A DNA stretch of 64,000 nt from Ricordea florida (taxonomy: Eukaryota > Cnidaria > Anthozoa > Corallimorpharia > Ricordeidae): the NCBI GenBank assembly GCA_949710005.1, contig OX453273.1, forward strand, positions 34,034,750-34,098,749. Direction: 5' to 3'. Below the pieces are notes generated by a model. It was not told the origin of the DNA. It saw only the letters and a program-made list of their open reading frames with translations, and made no database searches. Positions 26,901 to 34,500 of the stretch are shown here, piece by piece; positions within the stretch are counted from its first letter, which is position 1; each line of letters begins with the position of its first letter. Position numbers and translations under genes: made by a program.

Positions 26901-28158
26901 CAAAATGTTAAAAAACGCAAGGGATTTAGCAGAGCTTGGAAATAGCCCAAGGCTTAACAATGAGCTTGTACAAGCTGGATAGAAAGAGTGAATTCAGCAT
27001 TATAATTCCAACTTGATCCAAATAAACAAATGCAGGACATCTTGTCTTGAAATAACATGTAACTTTGTAATCATAATCACACCTCTTGAATATGTACACT
27101 ATAAGACATACACATTTTATGAAAAATCCACTTCCGATTCTTAAATTTCACTAACGACGACTTTTTCTGGGTGCATGTGCAATTACCCGACACAGTGCAG
27201 TAAAAACTTGCAATTACACCACGCATTTGACAAAAATAATTTTAAAATAAACTAACATCTACTCAAACCACAAAATTTTCGTTTTGTCTATTAGTAATTG
27301 GAAAATCAAAGTATGACTCGAAAGATCGTGTGTGAATATTCATAGAAATACCAGAATAAAATAATTATTCTTAAATCCATCTCAAAGCGAAGCACGCAAA
27401 TTCATGCACACACTTTAATTCACAAAATGAGCTAACCGAACTCTTCCCTCTGTAGCTTTGTTATATGATGAAAGTCCTTTTACGATGAACACCGCCTAAA
27501 AAATCACTTTATGGTTTGATCATGTTGGCAGTCAAGTCTCCTGCACATAACTGTATTTCGTGTTCGAAAAACTAACCAAGTGTTTATACTCGATCAAGCG
27601 TAATCCGAATCTTGGAATACGTACTCTTCTGAAATTTAAGCTTAATATTTCCACACTAGGAAATAACAAGCTAAAAATAGTGTGCGATCAACAGTTCTGT
27701 TAAGATTCAGGAAAACCATTTTATTATTTATGACTGTTGAGACAATATTCTACCAAGTAAACAAGGCATGAATTTACATTCGCATAAGTCTTTCAGTGAT
27801 TTACATTTTCACATTGCGACAGTTAGAGAATTTAGACAATGGCGACTGAAGCTTTTTTAATTACAAGAACACTTTCTCTCTTCGCTTTTTTAATCGTAGA
27901 AAAAAATTCCCAAGTTAAAGCGAGCTCCGTACAAGAATGAGCACGTTTCTCAGCATTTAATTTGACAAGACGAAGTGTATAGCGCTTATTGAAGATGGTG
28001 TTGTTGAGCTCGAACTCTTCGCATTAAGAGGAAGGTTTTCAGCTCAAATCTTTGAAAGAAAACAATTTTTAACGATCAGTAAAAGTACTCTTACCTCGAG
28101 CTTTTCCTATTATGCAGAAAACCGTAAATAACAGCAACTTCCAAGCTAACGCGGCCAT
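3340..28158 (-). CDS. basigin/neuroplastin-like three-Ig membrane protein, nine exons
   Basis: Exons on the minus strand: 28158-28095, 25683-25483, 21561-21409, 8912-8601, 6976-6824, 6045-5860, 5327-5223, 4315-4309 (proposed microexon) and 3436-3340. All junctions are GT-AG and all internal introns down to the transmembrane exon are phase 1, the usual IgSF pattern. Total 1278 nt, 425 residues. Order: signal peptide, Ig1 (exons 2-3), Ig2 (exon 4), Ig3 (exons 5-6), transmembrane helix with the motif LWPVIGIIIEAILL, basic stop-transfer ERRKHKK, short charged tail. The LWP start and the Glu inside the helix are hallmarks of basigin and neuroplastin, surface glycoproteins that chaperone monocarboxylate transporters and plasma-membrane calcium pumps in vertebrates. 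That role is only inferred here. Three Ig domains match the long isoforms of that family. The last two exons are less certain than the rest; reading on from the transmembrane exon would stop at 5203. Confidence 0.82.
3608..3956. repeat. two direct copies of a ~75-bp motif
   Basis: ATGTAAACRAATACAGAGCC followed by ACAGGAG occurs at about 3616 and again at 3869, each followed by a GCGAACTCG segment and GGGTCCGTGT. The second copy has a small internal duplication. They sit in the last intron of the basigin-like gene and look like fragments of a dispersed repeat. Confidence 0.5.
4309..4315 (-). CDS. proposed 7-nt microexon (CTGAAAG)
   Basis: A pyrimidine-rich stretch ending TTTCAG is followed after 7 nt by GTAACT. 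Inserting these 7 nt converts the phase-1 end of the transmembrane exon into the phase-2 start needed by the tail exon and encodes Ala-Glu-Arg at the join. It is inferred only from splice signals and phase. Confidence 0.35.
4531..4772. repeat. 48-bp minisatellite, five copies
   Basis: The unit contains TTGTCAGTATTGTTATATGT and then AATTATTGTAAGTAGTGTT. Copies are nearly identical. Since 48 is a multiple of three, it produces spurious long frames on both strands. It lies in an intron. Confidence 0.9.
5223..5327 (-). CDS. transmembrane exon of the basigin-like gene
   Basis: The acceptor is TTTTTCAG and the donor AGAG|GTCAG. It encodes DPLGPLWPVIGIII then EAILLFLIIFF and CERRKHKKERG: one hydrophobic helix with a central Glu, then a basic stretch. 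The donor is weak. Without splicing the frame adds six residues and stops at 5203. Confidence 0.85.
5860..6045 (-). CDS. second half of Ig3 (basigin-like gene)
   Basis: 186 nt, phase 1 to 1. It carries the late-strand Ig signature LDYTDRGMYYCCLPSQC, with the D-x-G-x-Y-x-C pattern and extra cysteines. Donor GTGAGG, acceptor TTTCACCAG. Confidence 0.9.
6662..6768. repeat. (TATG)n microsatellite
   Basis: About 26 uninterrupted tetranucleotide units within an intron, right next to the Ig3 exon donor. Open frames across it are artefacts. Confidence 0.97.
6824..6976 (-). CDS. first half of Ig3 (basigin-like gene)
   Basis: 153 nt, phase 1 to 1. It encodes VAPWIDKPKEDIEVKKY, then GNKVTFQCVAQGF and VEWKIKKKG: the first Ig cysteine and the core Trp. 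Acceptor TTCCCTAG, donor GTAAGG. Confidence 0.9.
7267..7416. mobile_element. inverted-repeat miniature element (~150 bp)
   Basis: Arms of about 35 bp begin GGGCATATAATTCATGGTAG and are mirrored at the right end. The centre holds a second small hairpin around TTTACA/TGTAAA. Intronic. No target-site duplication is evident. Confidence 0.8.
8072..8209. mobile_element. long-armed miniature element, first copy
   Basis: The arms start TATATGTTGTAGTTCAATTT and mirror to AATTGAACTATAACATATA. They are about 55 bp each with a short centre of CATTACCATA units. A second copy is at 25892-26027. Confidence 0.8.
8337..8538. mobile_element. CCCTTTCACTCCC-type miniature element (truncated in duplicate B)
   Basis: It starts CCCTTTCACTCCC and ends CTTGGGAGTAAAAGG. 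Its right part also occurs at about 50105-50155, where the left part is replaced, so the segmental duplication boundary falls inside this element. Related copies are at 22889, 23246 and 54985. Confidence 0.6.
8601..8912 (-). CDS. Ig2 exon of the basigin-like gene
   Basis: 312 nt, phase 1 to 1, a whole Ig domain in one exon. Visible marks are ITLTCNMTERG, RISWYKDGEIL and DGGTYLCLLQ, giving Cys, Trp and Tyr-x-Cys in order, plus Asn-x-Thr glycosylation sites. Near-identical copy at 50216-50527. Confidence 0.93.
8913..10042. other. intron of the basigin-like gene, shared with duplicate B
   Basis: Non-coding and aligned closely to 50528-51660. A CAG/CAA/CAT-rich microsatellite at 9975-10008 is shorter in copy B. 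No other element is visible. Confidence 0.7.
10043..11596. mobile_element. TIR element (GACTTGTAGCAC termini), 1554 bp, TSD ATG
   Basis: Starts GACTTGTAGCACAATCAC and ends with the reverse complement GTGATTGTGCTACAAGTC. Flanked by ATG on both sides; copy B at about 51660 has the uninterrupted site with one ATG. No intact transposase frame; fragments near 11090-11275 have coding-like composition but stop codons. Same termini as the element at 19235-20444. Superfamily not assigned. Confidence 0.82.
12018..12066 (+). promoter_or_regulatory. putative Helitron promoter: three ACCGGTT boxes and a TATA-like motif
   Basis: ACCGGTT, AACCGGTT and AACCGGTT occur within 28 bp, each a palindromic AACCGGTT core, followed 12 bp later by TTATAAATA at 12057-12065, about 80 bp before the proposed ATG at 12147. 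The role is inferred from position and motif only. Confidence 0.4.
12147..17583 (+). CDS. Helitron Rep-helicase protein, interrupted by one frameshift and one stop
   Basis: It would nick and transfer one strand and unwind DNA for rolling-circle transposition. First ATG at 12147 (MQNFSETDF). The N-terminal part is Arg/Gln/Glu-rich with repeats of about 24 residues resembling RLRILRENTANRIQTE. Within this array, near 12650, the frame shifts from frame 3 to frame 1. Next come a Cys-rich finger (CLTCKETW...YQCLRCKR, ~13200-13280), a DUF6570-like segment, the Helitron-like domain with HUH motif GSIHAHG (~14566-14586) and Rep tyrosines YMAKYATKGE (~15213), then PIF1 helicase: Walker A GTAGTGKSFLI (~16276), IIDEFSM, GDFAQLPPVGD. 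An in-frame TAG lies at 16705-16707. Past it the same frame continues to 17583 with MTIHKSQGQT and FVAASRV. All core residues survive, so the copy looks recently dead, or the breaks are assembly errors. Confidence 0.92.
17584..19154. other. Helitron 3' non-coding region
   Basis: AT-rich, without repeat structure apart from a C-rich pyrimidine tract at 18492-18540. A minus-strand open frame of 82 residues at 18856-19104 has an ordinary protein-like composition but no recognised family; see findings. Confidence 0.6.
19155..19205 (+). promoter_or_regulatory. Helitron 3' terminal hairpin and CTAG end
   Basis: GACTTC-TTC-AAAAC pairs with GTTTT-GCG-GAAGTC with two mismatches, around a 12-nt loop TAGCTTCGCGAG. 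Ten bases later the element ends TTTCTAG. A hairpin about 10 nt before CTRR is the classic Helitron transposition terminator. The loop contains CTTCGCGAG, the inverse of the 5' terminus. Confidence 0.9.
19235..20444. mobile_element. TIR element (GACTTGTAGCA termini), 1210 bp, TSD TCTT
   Basis: Starts GACTTGTAGCAAGATACAC and ends GTGTATCGTGCTACAAGTC. TCTT repeats on both sides and occurs once at the matching point of copy B (about 51824). No coding frame of note, so non-autonomous. It shares its outermost bases with the 10043-11596 element but little internal sequence. Confidence 0.82.
21409..21561 (-). CDS. second half of Ig1 (basigin-like gene)
   Basis: 153 nt, phase 1 to 1. It encodes DGSRLFVTMFIVNVTTEDD and then GTLGRYECHAFADGADMF, with the G-x-Y-x-C pattern that closes the Ig fold begun in the exon at 25483-25683. 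Donor GTAAGT, acceptor TTCTTTAG. Copy at 53009-53161. Confidence 0.9.
22062..22851. mobile_element. TIR element (TCTGATAGGGTGCGAT termini), ~790 bp
   Basis: TCTGATAGGGTGCGATAAAA at the left is mirrored by TTTTATCGCACCCTATCAGA at the right. Inner sequence holds repeated (A/T)TGCGAT motifs. Pieces of the same family occur in copy B at 52010-52287 and about 54850-54960, arranged differently. Non-coding. Confidence 0.75.
22889..23092. mobile_element. CCCTTTCACTCCC-type element, TTGA/TTAA flanks
   Basis: CCCTTTCACTCCCAA at the left and CTTGGGAGTGAAAGGG at the right, followed by TTAA. The same insertion is present in copy B at about 54985-55188, so it predates the duplication. TTAA target use suggests a piggyBac-type source. 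Confidence 0.75.
23246..24023. mobile_element. TTAA-type miniature element amplified sevenfold in tandem
   Basis: Seven 94-bp units begin at 23246, 23360, 23474, 23588, 23702, 23816 and 23930. Each has CCCTTTCACTCCCAAG/CTTGGGAGTGAAAGGG ends and they are linked by a constant 20-bp spacer TTAAGGGAGATAGTCTTTAA. The outer ends abut TTAA, and copy B has a single TTAA there (about 55337). The 114-bp period is a multiple of three, giving a spurious 282-residue minus-strand frame. Confidence 0.93.
24458..25002. mobile_element. hAT-like non-autonomous element, 545 bp, TSD CATCCC
   Basis: Termini CAGTGTTGCACCCA and TGGATACAACACTG. CATCCC flanks both sides, while copy B has one CATCCC at about 55775. 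CAGTGTTG ends are typical of hAT elements, but their duplications are usually 8 bp, so 6 bp leaves some doubt. Internal GGACCCC repeats; no transposase. Confidence 0.75.
25483..25683 (-). CDS. first half of Ig1 (basigin-like gene)
   Basis: 201 nt, phase 1 to 1. It encodes AKLEIVDPFPENIYP, then AAEVTCVAADLDDPS and IKFMRKSRLGKYVELTPDE. One Ig cysteine is present; the usual core Trp position is occupied by Phe/Met, an I-set-like deviation. Acceptor TTGTTCATAG, donor GTAAGT. No counterpart exists in duplicate B, whose homology ends just before this exon. Confidence 0.88.
25892..26027. mobile_element. long-armed miniature element, second copy
   Basis: Arms TTATGTTGTGTTTCAATTTT and AAAATTGAACCACAACATAA match the element at 8072-8209. 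Intron 1 of the basigin-like gene. Confidence 0.8.
26028..27990. other. first intron of the basigin-like gene, no element recognised
   Basis: AT-rich without clear inverted or tandem repeats. No coding signal on either strand. Confidence 0.5.
28095..28158 (-). CDS. signal-peptide exon of the basigin-like gene
   Basis: ATG at 28158 opens MAALAWKLLLFTVFCIIGKA, a classic signal peptide, ending at donor CTCGAG|GTAAGA in phase 1, which fits the exon at 25683. A 64-nt sister exon lies at 37679-37742. The shared flanks extend about 200 bp beyond, so the promoter region is duplicated too. Confidence 0.88.
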
Positions 28159-28627
28159 GTTCCTATATGTCAACCGCACCTCCTTTGAAATTACTCATCC
28201 GAGGACACCAGGGAGACTAGGGCTGGAAAAATAGAGCGTCAAAAAGAGGCTACTTACTGATAACTCTTTCAGTGGCTTTTCAGAGACTAACCTCTTCGAA
28301 GGCCTTCTGTTTTCCTCAATAAACTGAATTATAAAATGGTTTTCTGCCTTTGACAGACTAATTTAATTGCATTAACCCTTACTCTGAAACGCTGTGATCT
28401 GCACGTGGTAAACACATGGGAGTTTCGGACTCACAGGAACTTTACCCCTTGTATGACATAAATAACGAAGCTAGCTTGGGCAAATCAATTTTGAGTAGTA
28501 ATAATGTAATTGTACCCCAATTATTCCTCTTCACCCCCAAAACTTGTAGATACCCTATCCCGTGTATCTGCTTTAACGTATTTCAATTTTCTGAAAGTTA
28601 TATTGAGGCATACAGCAGTTTTTTGGC

Positions 28628-28763
28628 TCATCCTCGGTGTAAAAACCTGTTACGATCACGAGTGACGTAAACAAAGGAAACAAAGGAGACAAAACAATAG
28701 AGACTAGGAAAATAATAGAGAAATAACAAAGAAAAACTTCACAAGTTTTTACACCGAGGATGA
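28628..28763. mobile_element. inverted-repeat element with TCATCCTCGGTGTAAAAAC ends
   Basis: Left TCATCCTCGGTGTAAAAACC and right GTTTTTACACCGAGGATGA form about 22-bp arms. CAGTTTTTTGG-like sequence lies on both sides and may be a 9-11 bp target duplication, which would suit a MULE-type source; the T-run makes this uncertain. Confidence 0.65.
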
Positions 28764-29059
28764 CCCAGTTTTTTTTTTGGAACTCTCGTTATAGGGTGAG
28801 ATGGAAACTTGTCATGAGCACTGAGTTAATCAAAAAAGAAAACCCTTGGCTAAAGGACGATAAAAAGAGATTTTCGCCTTTTTTTTAATTCGGCATGCGG
28901 CACATGCAGACTGCAAAGCTGCACTTTGAACTTAGAAACTATACACTTCTAGGACAATCTATACCACTGCAGAAAAAAAAAATATCTTGACACCCTGCGA
29001 ATATCAGTATTCTCCCGGTTAGCGCTTTCAGATCAATCGACTTCAAGAGTTTAATGTCG

Positions 29060-29330
29060 AATCATGCTGGATTCACTCCTAACAGTGAATCGAGAATTGG
29101 CAATTCCATTGAAAATTCTGAATTGAATGTAACCGGTGAAAGTGAAGTGAGCGTGAATCATGAGAACGTGAAGTGAACGTGAATGTGAATTAAAGTGAAG
29201 TAACAACAGTGAATCAACAATTGTTACTTGTTGCCAACTGAGAATTGACAATTCTGAAATGAGTTTAAGTGAATGTGCATGAGAATTGAAATGAATTGAC
29301 AATTGATTATTTTCAACAGTATGTAGATCA
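29060..29330. repeat. GTGAA/GAATT-rich low-complexity region
   Basis: Repeated GTGAA, GTGAAC and GAATTGACAATTC motifs without a fixed period. No coding potential. Confidence 0.7.
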
Positions 29331-29559
29331 ACTGAAAACATGCAAATGTTCCACAACTATCTCTCTATTGTTGATGCCCACTATGTAGAATCGAAGAAAG
29401 TTATTCAGAATCCATCGCCCCGCATCCCAACTTCTTCAGTTCAAATTATGCACTGGGATCACAAACGCTTCCTTCAAACAGCATCAGCTACGTCTATCCA
29501 TGGAAGCTGGCAGATGTATTACCAGTGAAACTTATGCAACTTTGTTACAATAATTACAC

Positions 29560-30086
29560 CTCTTACATTCTAGTAGGGGACGTAAATCTCGGTGTTGTGG
29601 TCTGGTCCTTGTCGTCCTTGTGAATATAATTTCATCTGCAGATGCCGGCGTTGGTTGGGTGCGTGGATGAGATCAAAATATGGACTGATAGCGGCTGCCA
29701 GAGGCACCTTTACAAGCTGATGTCTGATCTCATCCCAGAGTAATAATTGTAAACCGCCATGGACTTTGATGGATATGTACGGTATATAAACCATTGCCAT
29801 TCCACAGTAGAAGACATTGATATCCTCCTAAAATCCACGTTTATTCATAAAATTCACTAACAGCGAGTGTTTTTAAGTGCACAGTGCGTGTATATACAGA
29901 ACGTGTGCAGACCGGAGACTGTCTGGTAGAACCCCCAGGGGGGACCCCCACTATAAAAGTGACCGGGCTACTCCGGCGTCGAAAAATTTTGAGACCACCC
30001 CTAAAAGGCACCAGAATCTTGTTCCATGGGCGTTCCTTCCCACCCCTAAGAGGTGTCAATTCAACAGCACTGAACAAATCATACCG
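29560..30086. other. dispersed-repeat-like sequence, no gene
   Basis: AGTAGGGGACGTAAATCTCG at 29572 resembles GAGTAGGGGACGTAATTCCC at 24051 and 55368, so it belongs to a dispersed repeat. Open frames up to 129 residues across 29877-30273 overlap repeat sequence and are not convincing. Confidence 0.5.
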
Positions 30087-30305
30087 GCTGGGGAGCAGGG
30101 TTGGCGCAGTGGTGAGAGCGCTCGCCTTCCACCAATTTGGCCCGGGTTCGATTCCCAGCCCCGGCGTCATATGTGGGTTGAGTTTGTTGGCTCTCTTCTC
30201 TGCTCCTACAGGTTTTTCTCTGGGTACTCCGTTTTTCCCCTCTCCACAAAAACCAACATTTGATTTGATTTAATTTAATATGATTTGATTTGATTTCATT
30301 TGTGC
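30087..30305 (+). mobile_element. tRNA-derived SINE
   Basis: A-box-like GGCGCAGTGGTGAGAGCG and B box GGTTCGATTCC spaced as in tRNA promoters, followed by a conserved body (TTGAGTTTGTTGGCTCTC, TTTTTCTCTGGGTACTCCG) and a TGATTT-repeat tail. The layout is that of SINEs abundant in coral genomes. Confidence 0.85.
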
Positions 30306-30401
30306 TTTACAGTGTCCCCAATTAGTACAGCAGTGCTAAAATACAGTTGACACTCAAATAAAGTTTATTATTATCAAAGTTTAGTAGTATTTAAGATAAC
30401 T

Positions 30402-30510
30402 TTAATGACATTAATTGATCATCTCAGTTATGTACACAACTTAAGCAGCTGTCAAATTTCACCGCTGCTTAAGTTGTGTACATAACTGCGATGATCAATT
30501 AATGTCATTA
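30402..30510. repeat. 109-bp palindrome
   Basis: TAATGACATTAATTGATCAT and AAGTTGTGTACATAACTG arms mirror each other over about 45 bp around a short centre. Probably a miniature element or a strong hairpin. Confidence 0.75.
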
Positions 30511-30616
30511 CATATTACTCCGCAGTTCAAATATATGGTCTTTCATATATTCATTTGCATCATTCTTCTTCATCTACGGGTATATTACGAACTCACAATA
30601 TGACCAGCTCCCAGTT

Positions 30617-30690
30617 GGCTTGATAGCTCAGTTGGTAGAGCACTGCTCCGGTATCGCAGAGGTGATGGGTTCGAATCGAGTTCGGGCGTG
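30617..30690 (+). repeat. tRNA-like sequence, probably SINE-derived
   Basis: TGATAGCTCAGTTGGTAGAG (D arm, A box) and GGGTTCGAATC (T loop, B box) are well formed and the middle gives a loop CCGGTAT. The acceptor ends do not pair well and the anticodon stem has a mismatch, so I treat it as a tRNA-derived repeat, not a working tRNA gene. Confidence 0.6.
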
Positions 30691-31139
30691 AGTCTTTTTA
30701 AGGCTTTATTTTTACAGCTATAACGAAGACCCCGCTATAACGAACACTTTTTTCGGTACCGCGGCACTTCGTTATAGCGGTGGGTCCCCCCCCCCCCAAA
30801 AAAAAAATAACATCGACCTACGGTAGGTCATCTTCGGGTGGTCCATTACGACGAGAGCCGATGTTACCGGAAGTCGGTAATGAAAAACGAATTTGGATAT
30901 TGCGAAACGGACTGAGTCACGCCATTCAACAACATTTTGTTGTATGCAATTCCGTATAAGTTTTTCGCGCCTTCAGTAAGTTGTGAATTGACTTGGAATG
31001 AAATTCGAATTTTGACAAACTTTAATAATATCATTCACGGAATAGGTCAAAATTTTCAAGCACAACTTCCACATCAGTATTTACAGAAGTAACATCGGCT
31101 TATGATAGATATCGGTTATCGGTCCACCGCGGTTATCGA

Positions 31140-31560
31140 GGGCAAAAACAAATCTACTCAAGATAGGTAGTTTTTGTAGCTAACACCAACCTACGGTAGG
31201 TAGTTTCAAAACCTAACATCGACCTACGGTAGGTAGTTTCTAAACCTAACATCGACCTACGGTAGGTAGTTTCTAAACCTAACATCGACCTACGGTAGGT
31301 AGTTTCTAGGTAGTTTTTAAACCTAACATCGACCTACGGTGGGTAGTTTCTAGGTAGTTTTTAAACCTAACATCGACCAACGGTAGGTAGTTTCTAGGTG
31401 GTTTCTAAACCTAACATCGACCTACGGTAGGTAGTTTTTAAACCTAACATCGACCTACGGTAGGTAGTTTCTAAAACTAACATCTACCTACGGTAGGTAG
31501 TTTCTAGGTAGTTTTTTAAACCTAACATCGACCTACGGTAGGTAGTTTAAAGCTAACAAC
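31140..31560. repeat. subterminal tandem array of the MULE terminal motif
   Basis: About eleven units of 34-45 bp, each containing AACATCGACCTACGGTAGGT, the outermost sequence of the transposon ends, separated by AGTTTCTAAACCT with an optional AGGTAGTTT insert. The core ACCTACGGTAGGT is nearly palindromic. It lies between the left terminal repeat and the end of the coding region. Confidence 0.92.
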
Positions 31561-31569
31561 GACCTTTAC

Positions 31570-34500
31570 TTAGGTGCTAATGTCTCTTGTACACGACTTG
31601 CAGGTCCAAAAAGCACCATCTTTAAATACTAATTCAGGGATTTCTTCGCATTCCTGATGGAACCACTTACTACACTTTTCGCATTCGGCCATTCTCTTTC
31701 CGGGGCGTTTTTTGTCTGCTTGCCTCCAGGGCATTCGGCAGTGGCAGTATAGAGCCAGTTTGAGGGTGGTAGACCTGACTCGTGGAAAGACTGTTCTCGT
31801 CACTATAGGAAACTTTGTCATTTTCCCAAATTGTAAACAGTCAACCAAATGTGGGCGTAGATCTGCAACGGAATACGTTTCCTCTTCCGGGTTTATGCCG
31901 TTCAGTAGGCTCGTGGCGAAGGCAAGCGCAAAAAGTCCACAGTCCACGCTGTTTGTTTGTTTCTGAACTTTCCGAGTTCTCACCACAAGTTCCGACTTAT
32001 CTGCGTGAATGATAGACGCTATCTGTTGAACAAGGTTCCATGACACGCGGCTGCCGCTTAAACTGTCGTAGTAGCTGACATCGTGATCTTTACAACCAAT
32101 GTTTTAAACGCACACCCAATGAAGGCTGCCATCATGTAGAACCTGTACAAATTCCCCTCTTTGTATGGAAAACATGCTTATGGGTCCAAGGGTCGTATCC
32201 TCCAAAACACCAACACCTGGCATTTGATCGTGGAGAAGGGTCTGAGCCTTGTTGATGATTGCATCGTTTAGCATTTCTCCATTCATTATGATTTGCATGT
32301 CTGCATTGTCAACCATTTGTCTTCTCCTCTTGGGAGGATGGGCTTCTCGAATTACCGTTCCCGTGATTTCACAATCAGTGCCGCTGTCCTCAAGGTTTTC
32401 TTGTTGTTTCTTCTTATTGGAGGGGCTGTCGATGCTCACAGTGCCAGAGTTCTTATAACTAGAGTTTGGATCGTTGTTTTCCTTGTTATCGAGACTTTGT
32501 CGCTGGCTCTTAGCTAGAAGGATGCCACTATCAGCTGCTGCCGGACGACGTTTTCTGCTGATATCAGAGGGAGACACCTGTTCTTTCCTCTCTGTTTCCG
32601 GGAAAGTAGAAGCGGGAACGCCCTCGCTTATCACTACGTTTGGTTGGGCGCCTGATAACCCGTCTGCAGAGCTGGCATCATTTTGGGCTTCAGGAGAGTT
32701 ACCTTCAAATTCTGTTTGCACTTCGTGGCCATCACAATCACAATGTTGCCGCTTGGAGTCGATCTTGTTTTTGTTTGCTTTTGATGTGTTAGGAGTGCAG
32801 ACGGGAACATTGACCAAGAACATTTTTCTCATCATGGCAGATTTGGAACCAGCCCGTCCAGTGTATTTTTTTTTACCTTTTCGCTTTTTTAATGGTAAGT
32901 ACTTGGTCCCTTTTACAGGTTTTCCAGATCTCGTTTCCTTGACTGGCTCCAAGGGAAGGCCTTTTTCTGTGTCTAGGTTCTGTTGCAAGTATCTAATCAA
33001 GTTGTCAAGCGAAACACGGACTGTAGTTAATACTTCGTTATTCTGAACAAGGTATGTTTTGTCTCTGATTACCTGCAATTTTTCTCGGCATTCTTTCTGC
33101 TCTGCCAAAAGCCGTGCTTTGTTTGTTTTCGCCATATGAACGGGAGCCTCGCCACTATTTTCAATGTGATCAAGAGTCTCAGGAAAGCAGGGACTTTGGT
33201 GGTTTAGATTTTCAGGGATTTCCTGGACCAGTGGAACAACAGAAGGTTGATTTATCGTCTTTGCCGAGTTCTCGAAGCTGAAGCCAGTTTCATCGGCATG
33301 CTGCTTGGTAGTACTAGCAATGATAGGGGAGAGGATGCGGTCATCTAGTGAGATAAAGGGGTTAAAGATATATTCAACAGGCAAGCTGTCGAAAGTCCAG
33401 TCAGGAAAGTTCTTGAAAACTCCAAAAAAGTGTTTACATGGCCACTTTGTTTTCTGGAACTCCTGGCACGTACACTGAGGCAATATTGTATCATTCCCCA
33501 TGAAGACGTCATGAGTCGTTTTGTTGTTACCACTCTTCACAGTGAAAGCTCCAACAACTGAAGATGGCGATTGAGTGACCTGCTGCATGGAACGTTCAGC
33601 GGACGCTTTACTTGCCATGCAATGGTCAATAAAAGGACGGGGTCGATCATGCAAATAGTTAGGGATATCTGGGCTATACCGTCGACATCCAGAGAACCAA
33701 CGAGTGTTTAGGTCTACGTACCTGAGAAAAACACAACCAAAAAAAAGGAAAAAGAAAGAATGTTATCCGGTTCGGTTATTACTGATGAATATATATAGTT
33801 CTTATTGATGAATAAACAACGAATACCTGACATTTATTTTTTGGAGCCGCGGAATAAAGAGATAAATGTAAAGAAGATCTTCGCAGTTATTTACGCAACT
33901 TAGGCAGAGTCCAAAACTAAGTTTAGTCGCGTAAATAACTTAACTGATCTTTTTACATTTATAGAAGCGTAAAGCGCATCAAATTTGATCGTTTTCGCGA
34001 GGATAGCATCAGCTCAACTTTAATGGAGAGTGATGCCTTGTTGCTAGATGACTTGATTGCACGATATAACACCACACTGACATCATTGTTAGATGACCAT
34101 GCTCCCATTATGAAGATTGACTGTAGGCAGAAAACTCTATACACAGCAATGCGCAGTTGTCGGCTGATCCGTGAGGCTAAAGAGCGTTATTACTTAGAGC
34201 TTATCGCTGAACCTTCCTCTGATCCGACAGTTCCAACGCATTGTAAAAAATCCAATGTAAAAATCGTTGTTCAAAGAAAGAAATATGTATAATTTACCCC
34301 CGGAATTTAGTAGCAGAGAACTCTTCCACGAGGACACTAATCATGGAGCTCAAGGAACTATTATATTTTCTGCACAGGTACTGGTACTTAAAATCTTCGT
34401 TTATTCTTTCCAGTCCATTTGTAGTGGATATGCTTATGATTGAAAACTTCTCCTTTCGAAAGCAGTACACCCATCTCTAAAAGGAAAGAAATTGAAATTG

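Noticed and set aside
3340..28158. Cnidarian allorecognition (Alr-type) receptor
   Set aside because: The domain order has Ig repeats, but the helix motif with Glu and the short basic tail match basigin/neuroplastin, and no ITAM-like tail is visible.
30617..30690. Functional tRNA gene
   Set aside because: A and B boxes are good but acceptor and anticodon stems do not pair properly, and it lies among SINE-type repeats.
31140..31560. Array of regularly spaced repeats, CRISPR-like at first sight
   Set aside because: Units are contiguous with variable inserts, contain the MULE terminal motif, and lie in a eukaryotic genome; no unique spacers.
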